Source of the DNA: Chionis minor | Lineage: Eukaryota; Chordata; Aves; Charadriiformes; Chionididae | Length of the DNA stretch: 64,000 nt | NCBI GenBank assembly: GCA_013398295.1 | Contig: VZSF01006715.1 | Span: 10,322 to 74,321, forward strand | Reading direction: 5' to 3' | In this document: one piece after another, positions 25,082 through 37,795 of the stretch | How the letters are laid out: each line of letters begins with the position of its first letter | Position numbering within the stretch: position 1 is the first letter of the stretch | Notes under the pieces: generated by a model | What the model was told of the DNA's origin: nothing | Databases searched by the model: none | What the model saw: only the letters and a program-made list of their open reading frames with translations | Position numbers and translations under genes: made by a program

Positions 25082-26210
25082 CACAGAATCACGGAATGGT
25101 AGGGGTTGGAAGGGACCTTTGGAGATCATCTAGTCCAAGCCCCCTGCCAAAGCAGGTTAACCTAGGGCAAGTTAGACAGGAACACATCCAGATGCGTTTT
25201 GAATATCTCCAGAGAAGGAGACTCCACAGCCTCTTTGGGCAGCCTGTTCCAGTGCTCTGCCACCCTCAAACTAAAGAAGTTCCTTTTCACAATTAGATGG
25301 ATTTTCCTGTGTTCCAGTTTTTGCCCATTGCTTCTTGTCCTGATGCTGAGCAGCACTGAGAAGAGTCCAATCCCATCCTCTTGACACCTGCCCTTTAGAT
25401 ACTTATAAGCATTGATAAGATCCCCTCTCAATCTTCTCTTCTCCAGGCTAAAAATACCCAGGTCTCTGAGCCATTTCTTATAAGAGAGATGCTCATTCCC
25501 TTGATCATCTTTGTAGCCCTCCACTGAACTCTCTCCAGTAGCTCGCTGTTGTTATTGAACTGGGAGGCCCAGGACTGGACACAGTAATCCAGATGGGGCC
25601 TCACCAGGGCATGGTAGGAGGGGGAGGATGACTTCCCTCAACCTGCTGGCCACGCTCTTTTTAATGCACCCTGGGAGACCATTGGCCTTCTTGGCCCCAA
25701 GGGTACATTGCTGGCTCAAGGTCAACTTGTTGTCCACCAGGACTCCTACCTAGGTCCCTCTCTGCAGAGCTGCTTTCCAGCAGGTCAGCCCCTAACCTGT
25801 ACTGATGTATGGGGTTATGCCTCCCCGGGTGCAGGACCCTACACTTGTCCTTGTTAAATTTCATTAGATGCCTCTCTGCCCAACTCTCCAGCCTGTCCAA
25901 GTCTTGCTGTATGGTGGCACAGCCTCCTGGTGTGTCAACCACTCCTCCCGGTTTTGTATCATCAGCAGACTTGCTGAGGGTACACTCTGTCCCCTCATCC
26001 AGGCTGTTGATTAATACATTGAACAAGACTGGAGCCAGTACTGACCCCCGGGGAACACTGCGAGTTATAGGTTTCCAACTGGACTCTGCGCTGTGGATCA
26101 CAACCCTCTGAGCTCTGCCATTCAGCCACCTCACTGCCCACTCATCTAACCCACACTTCCTAAGCTTACCTACGAGGATATTATGGGACACCTTGTCAAA
26201 AGCTTTGCTT
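25082..26210 (-). mobile_element. CR1 LINE, 5'-truncated, minus strand
   Basis: Read on the minus strand, this runs from inside the CR1 reverse transcriptase to the 3' end. The plus strand begins with CACAGAATCACGGAATGG, the complement of the typical CR1 tail, followed by the complement of the conserved 3' UTR. The element is about 1.13 kb. Its 5' end breaks off just upstream of the SKAFDKVSHN motif and directly abuts another CR1 of opposite orientation at about 26219. 5' truncation is normal for CR1, which is copied from its 3' end. Confidence 0.93.
25162..26210 (-). pseudogene. Broken CR1 ORF2 (reverse transcriptase C-terminal part)
   Basis: Three frames together cover the C-terminal half of CR1 ORF2. 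The first (down to about 25750) holds SKAFDKVSHN, a PRGSVLAPVLFN block and the catalytic region near 25958-25969. There the usual F/Y-ADD signature reads SADD, a change next to the two metal-binding aspartates. The frame then shifts within the block after ERDLG, continues as DNKLTLSQQC in a second frame (about 25552-25737), and shifts again to the terminal block with EKRRLRGDLINAYKYLKG and [20 protein letters not shown] (25162-25524). The N-terminal endonuclease and start of the polymerase are absent. At least two frame breaks plus truncation make it inactive. The open frame extends about 57 codons upstream into the antisense of the neighbouring CR1, so the longer 239-codon ORF is a chimera with no biological meaning. 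Confidence 0.88.
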
Positions 26211-26218
26211 ATCAATGC

Positions 26219-26545
26219 ACATAAATTCCTGAAAGGGGGGTGTAAGCAATATGCAGCCAGGCACTTTGCAGTGAGGCCCAGAAGCAGGACCAGAGGCATT
26301 AAGCACAAAATGAAACACGAGAGGTTCCATCTGAACATCAGGAAACACTTTTCATTGTGAGGGTGACCAAGCACTAGCACAGATTGTGTGCCAGAGAGGT
26401 TGTGGAGTATCCATCCTTGGAGATACTCAAAAGTTGTGTGGACATAGTCTTGGGCAACCTGCTCTAGGTGTCCCTGCTTGAGAAGGGTGGTTGGACCAGC
26501 TGACCTCCAGATGTCCCTTCCCTCTGTGACTCTGTGGTTCTGAGC
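26219..26545 (+). mobile_element. CR1 LINE 3' end fragment, plus strand
   Basis: About 330 bases matching the CR1 ORF2 end and 3' UTR. They include the stretch equivalent to '[20 protein letters not shown]' with substitutions and stops, then a GGTTGGACCAG 3' UTR block and a tail ending TGTGACTCTGTGGTTCT. Its truncated 5' end meets the 5' end of the minus-strand CR1 within about 10 bases, giving a head-to-head arrangement. Because each piece has its own 3' end, these are two insertions rather than one inverted copy. Confidence 0.85.
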
Positions 26546-29500
26546 AGCTTTTTCCCATAGGAAATGGTGGCATAGCCTATTAATCCCGTCCCATTTAAGA
26601 ACAGCCCTTTTCTATGGTAGTTATCAGTGTATATTTAGATACAAAGAAAAGGAAGGTAACGTGGATCTAAATGTGTAGCTATGCTGAAGCACACGATCCT
26701 TCTGTAGCCGTATCACAACGCAAAGAGTTCCCACAGATGGTTTGTTCCTTCTCCACTTTCAGTTTTGTTCCTTCTTCAGCATACACATATTACACGTCAA
26801 AATTTAAGTCACATGAGAAAAACGCCCAAAGTTCTAGGTATATAACAATCAGGTATTAGATTACTACAAGAGGCAGGGAAGAGGAGGGAGTTGCAGTGGG
26901 ATTTATGAGAACCAGTTCCCAGAGGGTCTTAAATTAGATGTGCAAAATAATACAATTTAATATGGAACATGCTTTCTCTCTGTTTTGGAGACAATCTGAT
27001 CTGCCCAAGAGAGCTTTCTAAGCTTAATTGGTCACAGTTCCTGGTAAGGACAGAATGTTACAAACATGTATGAAACTTTGCAATTTGGAACAAAAACAGG
27101 TCATCACACATTTTAGAAGCTCCTTGGTTCATACACAGCAGTTTGCATATACTGAGTCCAAGGAGAACAATGATCAAAAGGACAAACGGTATTTAGGAGG
27201 GGCCCATTTTGTCATAGTTGATTTTTGTTTCGTACCAAACTGAAAAATTAAGACTTCATTGCAGATTTTATGAATTGTGGTGTTGTTGCATGTCGTTATT
27301 TAATTCTGATTTTCATGATGTTTGGTGTTTTTCATTAAGCAGCTGTTGGAGACTGAGGATTATATAATAATAATATCCATATCAGTATAATTAATAAGTA
27401 ATATACTAATAAAATTATGATCTAATCTCAGTTTTAATTAAGAAAAGAGCACCCCAAAAAGTAGTCATCTCTCTGTTCTCCCTTTTTGCACAGGCCCTCC
27501 ACAAACATGCGCTCTTGATGTCTTAATGGTTTCATATCAAATCTCATTATTTTTAAACTGTTCTCGTGCTTTTGAAAGAGAGGGCTGAGCAATTTTTCTG
27601 CTGTCATGGGAAAGACAGACACGAGGTATAGCAAGCAGTGAATTAAGCTCTTCAGGGCTGAAAAAAGCATAACATAGTTTCATTTACTATTAAAAATCTT
27701 AGTTCTTTTCACAGTAAGGGGTGGCTTTCTACTGACTAGTGAAAAACACTAGCCTCGGTAAAGGCTTCTTTGTCCCTTTGAAGCCAGTACTCTTCCTCAG
27801 TGGTTTAACACTCCTTGTAGATAAAGCTTTGACTCCTTGGCCTTTAAGTGGTACTTTTAACAAGCAAGATCAATAAGAAAATTCACTTTCCTAAAATGAA
27901 CCACAAAGTCCCAGTTGCCGCCCAGCCTTCATCCACAGGACCTGGGCAGATCCATACTCTTTCCTGCAGATCCAGCAGAGGGAGCTCGTTTTGCCCAGTG
28001 CTAATGCTCGGTTAAGTATTAAGTCGTTCAAGATTTTGGGGGAAAAAACCCTCAACCATTGCCTAACCAGATGTAGTAAGTCAAAATTACATGAAACAAG
28101 TTGTTAATTCTTAACAGATAAATCATTTGGAATAGTTTTCATGGAGCGTAACTAAGTGTAAGCACACTTGTGTAAGCTAGTAATACCAAGAAAAAGCACC
28201 ATGCTCTGTGTTTGACAGTAATAATAATATCATTGTGCTACACTTTTAGTCAAAGTAAACAGGATAAATTCTGTCGTTTGAGGCATTGCAAAAATTTATG
28301 TCATAACAGGCATGGCAGTTACCTCTTTCTGTTTGTATAGGGCAATAATGTCTCAGAAAAACTATGAAACTGTGTTGGTTAATTTTTAGGAAGACTTTAA
28401 ATACGTCCCAACAATTATCATTGGTGAGACTGTTGTTCAGCATTTTAGTTGGAGCCACATTTAGGACAGTGTTATACACACTGACATTAAAATTACGCAC
28501 CTGTTTTGGGTGACCTTTCATATGATTCATCCATGATTTGCAGAGGATTTTTCTATTAGCTATGATTATTGTAGATTTTACAGATATGAAAAATAAGGAG
28601 TCATAGTTATATGTCTTGCTGAGGACTGGGAAAGAACAGAGAACGGAAGTCATACTTCTGGGCTCCCAGTGCTTTGCTGTCCTCACAAAATACCACAGCA
28701 ATGAATGCACTGTAGACTGAAGACACTGACAGTGAACTACAAAATGAGAGAAGGTAAGGTCATGTTTGATAAACTTTTCATGGTTCTGGTCATTGCAGAA
28801 GAAGGGATTAATTGTCTCAGGGCTACTTTAAACTTTTGAGGTTATATTCACTTAAGACAGCTCATGTAATACTTTAGTAACTACTTAATTGCATAAATAT
28901 CAGGATCCTATAACTGTAATTGCTACTAATGCATCATAAAAGGAGGTTTTTAATTATGCTTAGGAATAGGTCTGATTTTGAAAGGACATTGACTTATTAT
29001 TTATATAATTTAATTAATATCTAGTAGGTAGACAGACAAGGTACTATCTCTTCTGAGAAACACAGATTTGCCAACATTAACAAATTAAATGTCCCAGTGC
29101 CTTTGAGAGACATTTTACAGGTAGAAAGCCTAATTAGATGTAGATTGAATGACATGCCTACTATGGTCATCTGATGCAAGCCTACAGCCAACTTTCCCAA
29201 TTTCTTTCATATTACAGACAAGTGCAGTATCGACCATGATGTCCTAGCACAACTGAGGTAGGCTGATATTATTTTTGCTCATCACCATCCTCCAAAATCA
29301 CAAGTTTTTATATCGCATTTGTAATCTTTCCTACCATGAAATGTGTTTAGGGAACATGTATCATCCTAAGGGTTGGTAGACCCTTAGGTAGATACTCATG
29401 TATCACCCCTTAGAGGGTGAACATATGGCTGGTTACGCTGGTAGAAGTGAACTAGTTATAATGTCTGGTAAACACAGAAGTGATTAACAGGTGGCAGCAG

Positions 29501-32500
29501 TAAACCTAGTTAAATTATAAGCAGAGCGGCGTGTGAAACTGCAATTGCTTTACAGCCTCAAACCTTGTACAAGTTTTCCCCTCATTGCATGTTTGGTATG
29601 ACTCTGATGCACATCAAAAAGGGAAAGATATTGAGGGACATGGTGAGGAAAGGTTTGGTAAAAAGCACTCCTGGTTACAGAGAAAACCTTGCCACTTTTC
29701 TTTCAGCCCCAGTAAAAATACTTTTTTCAGAAAAAGTACCTATTAAGGGCAGATTCTCAGTGAAACAAATCAGATTCTATAATTGAATAATCTGAATCCT
29801 TCAAATATTCAAGACAAGTGAAATCATTATTAAAAAATAATTCCCTGTTAAACAATCATTTAGTAGCCACTGAATAGATTTTAATAGTGTGAGTGTCTGG
29901 AATCTCTGGGATCAGATGGTGTCAAACAATGCCCTTAATTCAGTTCTGAGGTTTAAACTATGACATTATCCAGATCCCGCATGGATTTTGAACATGGTAA
30001 TCACATAACATTTTGTTATTTCACAGATATCAACCAACCAATTGTTTAACCTTTTTAAAAAATAGGTATTCTCTGAACATGTTCATTCACTGTCAGAAAA
30101 TACCTTTCATACCAGTTGAATGCAGAGAGAGGGGCCATGAATTAGATTTCTCTAGGAAGCCAGAAGTTTGACATTATTGTGCCTGTTCCTTATGAACTCC
30201 TGCCAGGTAAATCTTAGTTACCACACAAATCTAAGCCAGGTAATTTTTATACTTTGCAATTTTGCAGTGTAACAAAATACCATGAATATAGGATCTTAAC
30301 CACTTTTAGCTGCATGTAGTATATTAAATAAGATAATTGTGGAATTTTTAAACTATATATATGTGGGGTTTGGGTGGGGCTTTCTGTTTATTTGTTTGTT
30401 TTGCGTTAAGTAGATACAATAAAAGACCTCATCATGGAGTGTAATGTCTTTCTAATTTTAGGACTGAAAGCACTAGAAAGTCACCTCCAGAGTTTAAAGG
30501 GATTCTACTAGCAGCAGCTCTCATTTTGTCATCCCCTGAGCAGCACTCTCCTAATCCCAAATAACACATTCGAGAGGTAGTTAGCACAACAAAATCTGAC
30601 TATAGTCATCTAACACCTCCCTCCCCCGCCTTATTTTAACACTAATTAATTGACATTAGAATAAGTTTTAAAATCTACTGGTTTGGTACTAAGAATAGAA
30701 AATGTGTTTATGTGGGGTTTACAGTGTAGGCTGTTGAGCTGGCACTTAAGGAGCTCTCAATGCAGCCAACGTTAAGGGTCACAACTGAACTGACAGAGTT
30801 ATAGGACGGCAGATAAAAAAAGAAAACAAAAAACACAGCATCGTTTTTCTTCAATCCAAAAAGGCTCACCGAAGCAGGGCAAGCCCTAGAATATATGTGA
30901 TCACCATCTGCCAGTTGCCAATGAGACAGTATCAACAGAGAGATGTGTTTTGGCTCTCATGGGCACACTGGTACACTGCTGTTCTCACTGACAGTAACAG
31001 TATTTTACTAGCCTTAATGCTAGTTAATGCTTAAGTATGTGTTGTCAGCATTATACGGGACGAATTTGTGATATATTTGTAATACACTATCTACTGTGCT
31101 GTGAGGGTGCTTTCAGCAACAAATAATTTTAAAGTCTGACAGGAAACATTGAAGACTGAAGAGGAGAAAAGCCAAACAACAGAAAGAGTAGTTCTGTATA
31201 GATGACGTACGTGGACTTGAACAGGGGCTGTTCTGAGCAGCAGTTCTGGTGGTAACAATGTCAACTTTCTCTGAAAAAAACATGGGAAACAGGAATGGCA
31301 ATATCCGTAAAGAGGCTCAGAGAAGAAACCTGAAAGCACCTTTGCAGAAGGTGAAGCACGATTTCAAGTTTTAGCAAAATTATACAAAGACTACATCAAT
31401 TTGTGCAACGGTCCACATAATTAACTAAACTGTTTATGGACCATCTTATCTTTCATTAATCTCTTGTTAATTGTGTTGTGACATGATTTTACACTGGAAA
31501 TCAGGGCCTACAGGCAGCAGCTGAAACAGGAGGAGTCTTTAAATAGATGGAACGGAATTTCTGTGAGTTCCCTTATAAAAACTTTTGTGCCCTGTGTGTG
31601 GCATTGGTAGCACTTTTCCTGCAACAGTACTGAACACCGCCTGATAGCTGCAGATAAAAGCTGAGCTGTAACAGCAATATTTGTGAACAGTTACTCCAGC
31701 CATAGGTGCTATGAGCTGGCGGTGGTAAGCAAACGTGCATATCGTGTGGCTTTATCGTAAATATCCATCACGGCAGCAAAGCAGACTCCCCAGCAGAGAG
31801 AGGTACTGCTTCCGATCCATGCACCTCCAGTGTTTGCTAGGTATGGGAGAGTAGCAATATACTGCTGGAATATAAATGCTGTGCTGCTAATGACTATTCA
31901 TGTATGAGAGGAAGTGGCACCATGATTTACGATGAAGATTGCAGGAAACTAACAGCATCTTTCAAACTGAATAGGCACAGGAGCTTGGGATGCGCAGGGT
32001 AGCACAAGGGGTGATTCACAGTTGCTGGTTGATGCTAAAGGGGACAATGCTGCCTAGACTGAGGTGAAGATAACAAGCTGTTTGGCTGCAGAATTGCAAC
32101 TGAAAGGTCATTTCATTCTTTATTACATAATTCTGTTGAGACAAATCTTCATATTGGATCAATAAGTGAGAGACATCTGTTTATTTCCAGCAACAAAACC
32201 TGAACCTTATTAAAAAATTTTCTGTGTCGTGTGTACCTTGTTTTGTGAAAACTGAGTTTCTGAGAGTCTAATGCATTCTCAATTAATTTTTCTTATTGCC
32301 AACAATCTGTTCTTTAAAAAATTGGTTCTGAAATAATTTTCCTAATTTGAAAGATGCTTAAATATCACCCATGATAAGATACAGTTTGGTTATGTGATTG
32401 GAATAACTTGATAAGTATTCCATTATTACAGGTGATCTCAGTATTTCTGTCAGTTCTCCATATGCAACGTTAGGCAGCCATTGCATGAGACGTGTGAACA

Positions 32501-35364
32501 TTTCCTTTGCATTTTTGTCTCTTCTATCTATATCCATAGAACAAGCTGCAAATCAAGTTAAATGTGGCTCCTACAAAATTTTTCCATTTTCCCACCATTG
32601 TCTTAGTTATTTGATGGAAGAGATGAAGAGATGCAGTACAGTCCTGTCTGGGCAGCCAAGCAATCTACATTTGCTTGGCTCCTCTGCACTGTAACACCCA
32701 AAAGTCCCAGAATTTTGCAAGTGGGACTCATTTAAACAGATGGCCTTGACTGTAGCTGTCCATGCATGTACATCAAATGTGAGTATAAGAGGTAAGATTT
32801 CAAGTCAGAAGTCTCCAGACAATGGTCTGCTCTGGTCTGACTTGCCCATTTTGGAGGGATACATCACCTCTAAAAGTTTTCTCTAAAAGAAAAGTTTTGG
32901 CATATGTGTGCCAGGCAGACTGAAACACAGCTGGATGGCATAGGTATTAGCTTTCAGTCACTGTCACTGTGCCCCTCTGGTTTCTTCTTAGCATTATGTG
33001 AGGGAAGTTTCTGCCCCAGAAGAATTCCAACTGAACAGGATCATAGGATGCTTTATGGATTTCCTCAGGCTCACATATGTTTGATTTGCCAACCAGATTT
33101 ACATAAAGGCAGGTTTATTATCCAGTGTATCGTTTAGACATCATGAAAATTCATGTCTAAGTAAAAAACATTCACTATCTCTTACACTAAGCCAGTACTA
33201 ACTTAAGATGAGAAATTAATTCAAAAAGTGATTTTAAATAGTGAGCTGTCCATCATCAACCTCAGATTCTGACAAAGGATGGCGGTTTTTTAAACTCTTT
33301 TGAAAAAATACACTTCAAACCCCAAAATTTTTATTGTCTAATATTACATTGCGCACATATCCTAAGCATTCTGCAGGCTGCATTGAAATCTCACATAATC
33401 TGTCCATACATAATAACTCAGACAAATAAAAAAGTGTAATAAGAGGATCTATTTCTGTATTTTACGCAGTTGCAGAGAAAATACTGTGTTGCAAGTGTTT
33501 AGTTCAACCACGGGGACTTTTCAGGCTCATTTAATGGTACCACATCATTGCAATGGAACTTAGTTTATTAAAGAGTCTACTTTGAAAAGCACACATCTTA
33601 GGGACGTTTACTTCTTTTTTTCAGAAAAGTGCACAGGTCTTAGCAGCTGTGCTAGCTCTTCTGCATCTTTAACACAGCCCGGGAAAAAATCTCTTGCTCT
33701 GGGGCCGTTTTGCTAGATGTTAATGTTGTCATTCAAGAGGGAAATAAACCATCACATGTACCCGTGGCTTCCTTTATGCTGAGCTAATTACACAAGAACA
33801 GAAATTCAATCCACTGAAAATTTAGGTTATGATATGCAAGGGTGACAGGACTTCACCAGAAGCAATAGAAACTAACTTTTCCTACAATGCCAAAAATTGT
33901 ATTACAGATGGCCTCTTAGATGTCTTGGGGCAGAGGTTTGCTCTACCACAGTGTATTAGGATGCTTATACACCTGAGAGGTCTTGCTATCCCCAAACGGT
34001 TGTTTGAACACAAAACCTTGAACACAAAAAAGGTGATGTGTCTTTAGCTCAAACCCACTTGCCTCTAGGTTTTGTCTTATCCTGGAACCCTCTTTTCCTT
34101 GACGTTGCTGTTGTCTAATGTAAGGCAACCTTACCATCTATGAGCATAGCTAAGTTTCTGCTGCTCCTGCTACCAAGTTATGCTCTTGGATCACTTGTAA
34201 ATGCGGGAAACACTGGAAACACAGTGTGCCAGGATTATTTCAAGGAGACCTACTTGTATTCAGTACCTCTAGGCCGAGATTCCCAACTTCCAAATTAATC
34301 AAGCTCTGAGCTAAATTTTAGCAACCACGGTCAATTAAAGAAACATAACTAACATGCTATCAAATCAAAGAATCTCTAGAGACTCATATTTTGTATTCAG
34401 ACATGCTGACACAGTCTAACATGACAAGCTCTCCCCTTGGTGCCAACACCAGCTAGTCAGGTTTAACAGTTACAAATGTACAGCTGAATCAAAGGCAGAG
34501 GCATACTTACTAATGTCACAAACACGCATTCAAGCTTAAAATGTTTTTATAAATCACTGTTTTTCTTGAATGACACAGTATCATGCAATCACGATAGCTT
34601 TGCATTGGGTTCTCTGACAATAATCTGGTTTGGTTTCAACAAAAAAGAAGTACAGAGGATGAAAATGACAAATAGGTTACTAAGCTGCTTGTAGGCCTTA
34701 GAATTTGAAGTAAAGACGTATTTAATCAATATGAGATCATGAGTTACTATTACAGATCTAAAAGTCATTTAGCACATAGAATCTTACAAAATCAGTACAA
34801 AATATACATATACGTTTAGATGCAGAAATGTCGCTTTGTGCACTATTGAAATCATTTAACCCTTTGGATCAAATCCGAGGCAGTGCAAATACTGGACAAG
34901 ATAAAGCCCTAGACATGGAATTAAGTTGCAGCACAATTGTGGATATTCCTTTTATTATGCCACCACATACAACCAACCACAATGGGTGGAGTTATTAAAA
35001 AAAAAAAAAAGTAAAGAAAAAAAGAGCATAATCTGAATAGACTGGCAAACTGGCATCTTTTTATTTATTTGTGGTTAGTAGAGGAAAAATTAGCCAACTC
35101 CTTTCATAATCACAGGGAGTTTGGCTGAAACAATGTAATCTATGTTCATTCATCTTGGCAAAAAGAGAAGCTAGAAAATTCCAGGCAATTTTTCTAATCT
35201 ATACATTTAACTATTCACACCCATGTCTTGGCACCTCAGACTCCCAGCAAAAATACAACACATGCACGCACCGGGCATGATGCATGTTACAAAGCCTTTA
35301 TCAATTCTGAAAACATAGGAGAAGACAACTAAAGTTGTCCTAAATATTTTTGCACCAACTAATG
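26546..35364. other. Non-coding stretch, no gene recognised
   Basis: About 8.8 kb of AT-rich sequence with no recognised repeat, exon or RNA gene. Especially AT-rich patches lie at about 27350-27420 and 28980-29020. A 154-codon minus-strand ORF at 28246-28710 has no recognisable domain and no coding-like context. Confidence 0.65.
34997..35023 (+). repeat. A-rich tract
   Basis: Fourteen consecutive A followed by GTAAAGAAAAAAAG. No attached retroposed sequence could be identified upstream, so it is a simple tract. Confidence 0.7.
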
Positions 35365-35916
35365 TACCACCCTCCCTACCCTGCTCTTGTGAGACCCCCA
35401 CCTGGAGTACTGTGTCCAGCTCTGGGGCCCCCAGCATAAGAACACAGACCTGTGGCAGCAAGTCTAGAAGAGGGCCACAAAGGTGATCAGAGGTCTGGAG
35501 CACCTCTGCTATGAAGAAATGCTGAGAGAGTTGGGGTCGTTCAGCCTGGAGAAGAGAAGACCTTATAGAAGCCTTCCTTCCTTCCTACCTAAAGAGCACC
35601 TACAGGAAAGATGAGGAGGGACTTGTTATCAGGGAGTGTAGTGATAGGATGAGGGGTAATGGTTTTAAACTGAAAAAGGGCAGATTTAGATTAGGTATTA
35701 GGACAAAATTCTTTACTGTGAGGGTGCTGAGATACTGGAACAGGTTGCCCAGAGAAGTTGTGGAAGCCCCATCCCTGGAAGTGTTCAAGGCCAGGCTGGA
35801 TGGGGCTTTGAGCAACCTGATCTTGTGGGAGGGGTCCCTGCCCATGGCAGAGGGATTGGAACAAGATGATCTTTAATGTCACTTCGAACCTAAACCATTC
35901 TATGATTCTGTGATTA
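35365..35916 (+). mobile_element. CR1 LINE 3' fragment with full tail, plus strand
   Basis: Begins in the CR1 ORF2 block around CACCTGGAGTACTGTGTCCA, passes through the EKRR equivalent, and ends with the 3' UTR and the tail CATTCTATGATTCTGTGATT. A 76-codon open frame at 35649-35876 retains the ORF2 C-terminal block ([20 protein letters not shown]). A (CCTT)n run at about 35571-35587 sits where the family has unique sequence, and frame is lost there. 5'-truncated and inactive. Confidence 0.93.
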
Positions 35917-36163
35917 TAATGCTCAACCTCTAGCTATTGTTTACTTCTCCATCTCACACAGGCTTTGCAGATGTTGACAGAGAAGGTTATCAAGCTTTCA
36001 GTATCCCATTTCTTGGACTCATGGACTCCCTCTGTTCAGCTGCCTTTGCTGATAAACATTGCTAAACATTACAGAAATGGTAAAAAAGAAAATAATTTAT
36101 GAGCACAGACATTTTATTTTTATTGACAGGTTTGGGTTGGTGGTTTGTTTTTTTTAATTCCTT
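35917..36163. other. Spacer between two converging CR1 fragments
   Basis: About 250 bases of unique AT-rich sequence with no gene recognised. Confidence 0.6.
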
Positions 36164-36995
36164 GAGAATCAGGATCACTGAGGCTGGCCAGCCCCTCTGG
36201 AATTCTGTAGTCCCACTGCAGCTTGAGCAGGGTCAGCCACAGCTGGTTGCCCAGGAACATGTCCAGTCAAGTTTCAATATCTCCAAGCATGGAAACTCCA
36301 TAGCCTCTCCAGGCAACCTGGTCTGGTGTTTGACCACCCTCACAGTATATCAGTTTTTGTCAGATTTAAAAGTAATTTCCTTTATTTCAGTTTGTGCCCA
36401 TTGCCTGTCCTGTTGCTGGACATAACAGAAAAGACCTTGCTCCATCTTCTTTATCCTCCCATCAGATATCTACTCACATTAAGCTTGCCCCTGAGCCTGC
36501 TCTTCTTGAGCCTAAAACGTCCCAGCTATCTCACCCTCTCCAAGCTCCAAGACCTTCATCATCTTAGTGGCCCTTCAGTGGACTCTCTCCGGTATGTCCA
36601 TGTCTCTCTTGTACTGGGGAGCCCAGCACTGGACACAACACCCAAATGTGTCTCACTGGTGCTGAGTATAAAGGATCACCTCTCTTGATATGCTGCCACT
36701 GTTCTACCTGATGCAGCCGAAGAGGCTGCTAACCTTCTTTGCCACAGGGGCACATCACTGGCTCATGGTCAATTTGGTGTCCACCAGGACTCCCAGGCCC
36801 TTCCCTGACTAGCTGGTTTCCCGTTGGTCAGTCCCCAGCATGTGCTGGTGCACAGGGTTATTCCTCCCCAGGTGCCGGATTTGGCACTTCCACTTGTTGA
36901 GCTTCAAGGAGTTGCTGTCAGCCCATTTCTCCAGCCTGATGAGGTCCCTCTGAATGGCAGCACAACCATCTGGTGTACCCACCAGTTCCTCCCAT
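36164..36995 (-). mobile_element. CR1 LINE, 5'-truncated, minus strand
   Basis: The complement of the CR1 3' end starts at about 36164 (GAGAATCAGGATCACTGAGG, more diverged than the other tails). It continues through the complement of the ORF2 C-terminal region and up into the reverse transcriptase near 36995, where it reads into T-rich unique sequence. Frame breaks are frequent, and divergence from the family pattern is greater than in the 25-kb element, which suggests an older insertion. It faces the CR1 at 35365-35916 tail to tail. Confidence 0.9.
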
Positions 36996-37274
36996 TTTTT
37001 TAACTAATTAACAAAATTGTGAAGATACTTGCTATTATCAATCTTTTCTTGTTATCACTGTCAGATACAGAATTAAAAAAGTGAGACTAAATGGTGGATA
37101 GATCTTTAATAAAGACAATTATTAGAATAACTCTACTATGAACACTTGTGTTCTGAAACTTTAACTCTCAAGCCTCAACAGAAATCCTTCTTTGATGAGT
37201 CAGTGCTGTTAGCATTTGATATATTACTAGAAATCTTATTTTTTGCCATGTCTGTTCAAAGCCTGTCAGAATGT
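36996..37274. other. Non-coding spacer before the tRNA-His group
   Basis: AT-rich unique sequence. Nothing recognised. Confidence 0.55.
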
Positions 37275-37345
37275 GCCAGCTTGCCAGGGGCTGGTACTTT
37301 GTGCTGTGGCTACAGCAACCTTGGTTCAAAATCTGACTTACAGCA
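37275..37345 (+). pseudogene. tRNA-His pseudogene (decayed)
   Basis: From about 37294 onward it aligns almost continuously with the intact tRNA-His at 37796. The anticodon-loop core CTGTGGC with GTG, the CAGCAACCT stretch, the T-loop GGTTCAAA and a recognisable 3' acceptor strand (TTACAGCA) are all present, with mostly C-to-T and G-to-A differences. The anticodon stem can still pair through wobble pairs. The D arm and 5' acceptor strand are badly decayed, and one extra A sits after the T-loop, so the cloverleaf cannot form. It lies 521 bp upstream of the intact gene in the same orientation. The transition bias fits decay of an ancient copy; methylation-driven CpG loss is a plausible reason. 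Function is unlikely. Confidence 0.75.
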
Positions 37346-37795
37346 GGAGGGAAACATGTGTTTTTATGCTCCCTTTTCAACAGCTTTTAAAATAATTATG
37401 TAACTCTGAATGTCCTTTCACCAGATTTTCCTCCATCACTAGGCGCAGCATGGAAAACAGAAAGAAGATTTGCAGAGCAAAATTATTGTATGTTTGAAGA
37501 CAGACATTAGCCAAGCAGAAGCCAGCGAATGATTGCCACGCCAGACTGCAGTTTCCAAAAGGAGCAGGAATACTTTTTCCTGCCACCGTAACACTCGGGT
37601 TCCGCACACGCTTCGCTATCAGCTGCGCCCTTTTGGGTTGTGGAGTGCCCAGGTGTGCCGCAAGAGCAGCAGTCGCCCTGGGGAGGAGGCCAGCACATGG
37701 AACGCTATGGCCAGTCTGCGCTAGGTGGCAATGCTTGCGTGGCTCTGCTAGAGGGGACAGAAAAAATGAGACACTAGACACAGCCTTTGTAGCTT

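Noticed and set aside
28246..28710. 154-codon minus-strand ORF
   Set aside because: No domain recognised and located in ordinary AT-rich DNA; consistent with chance.
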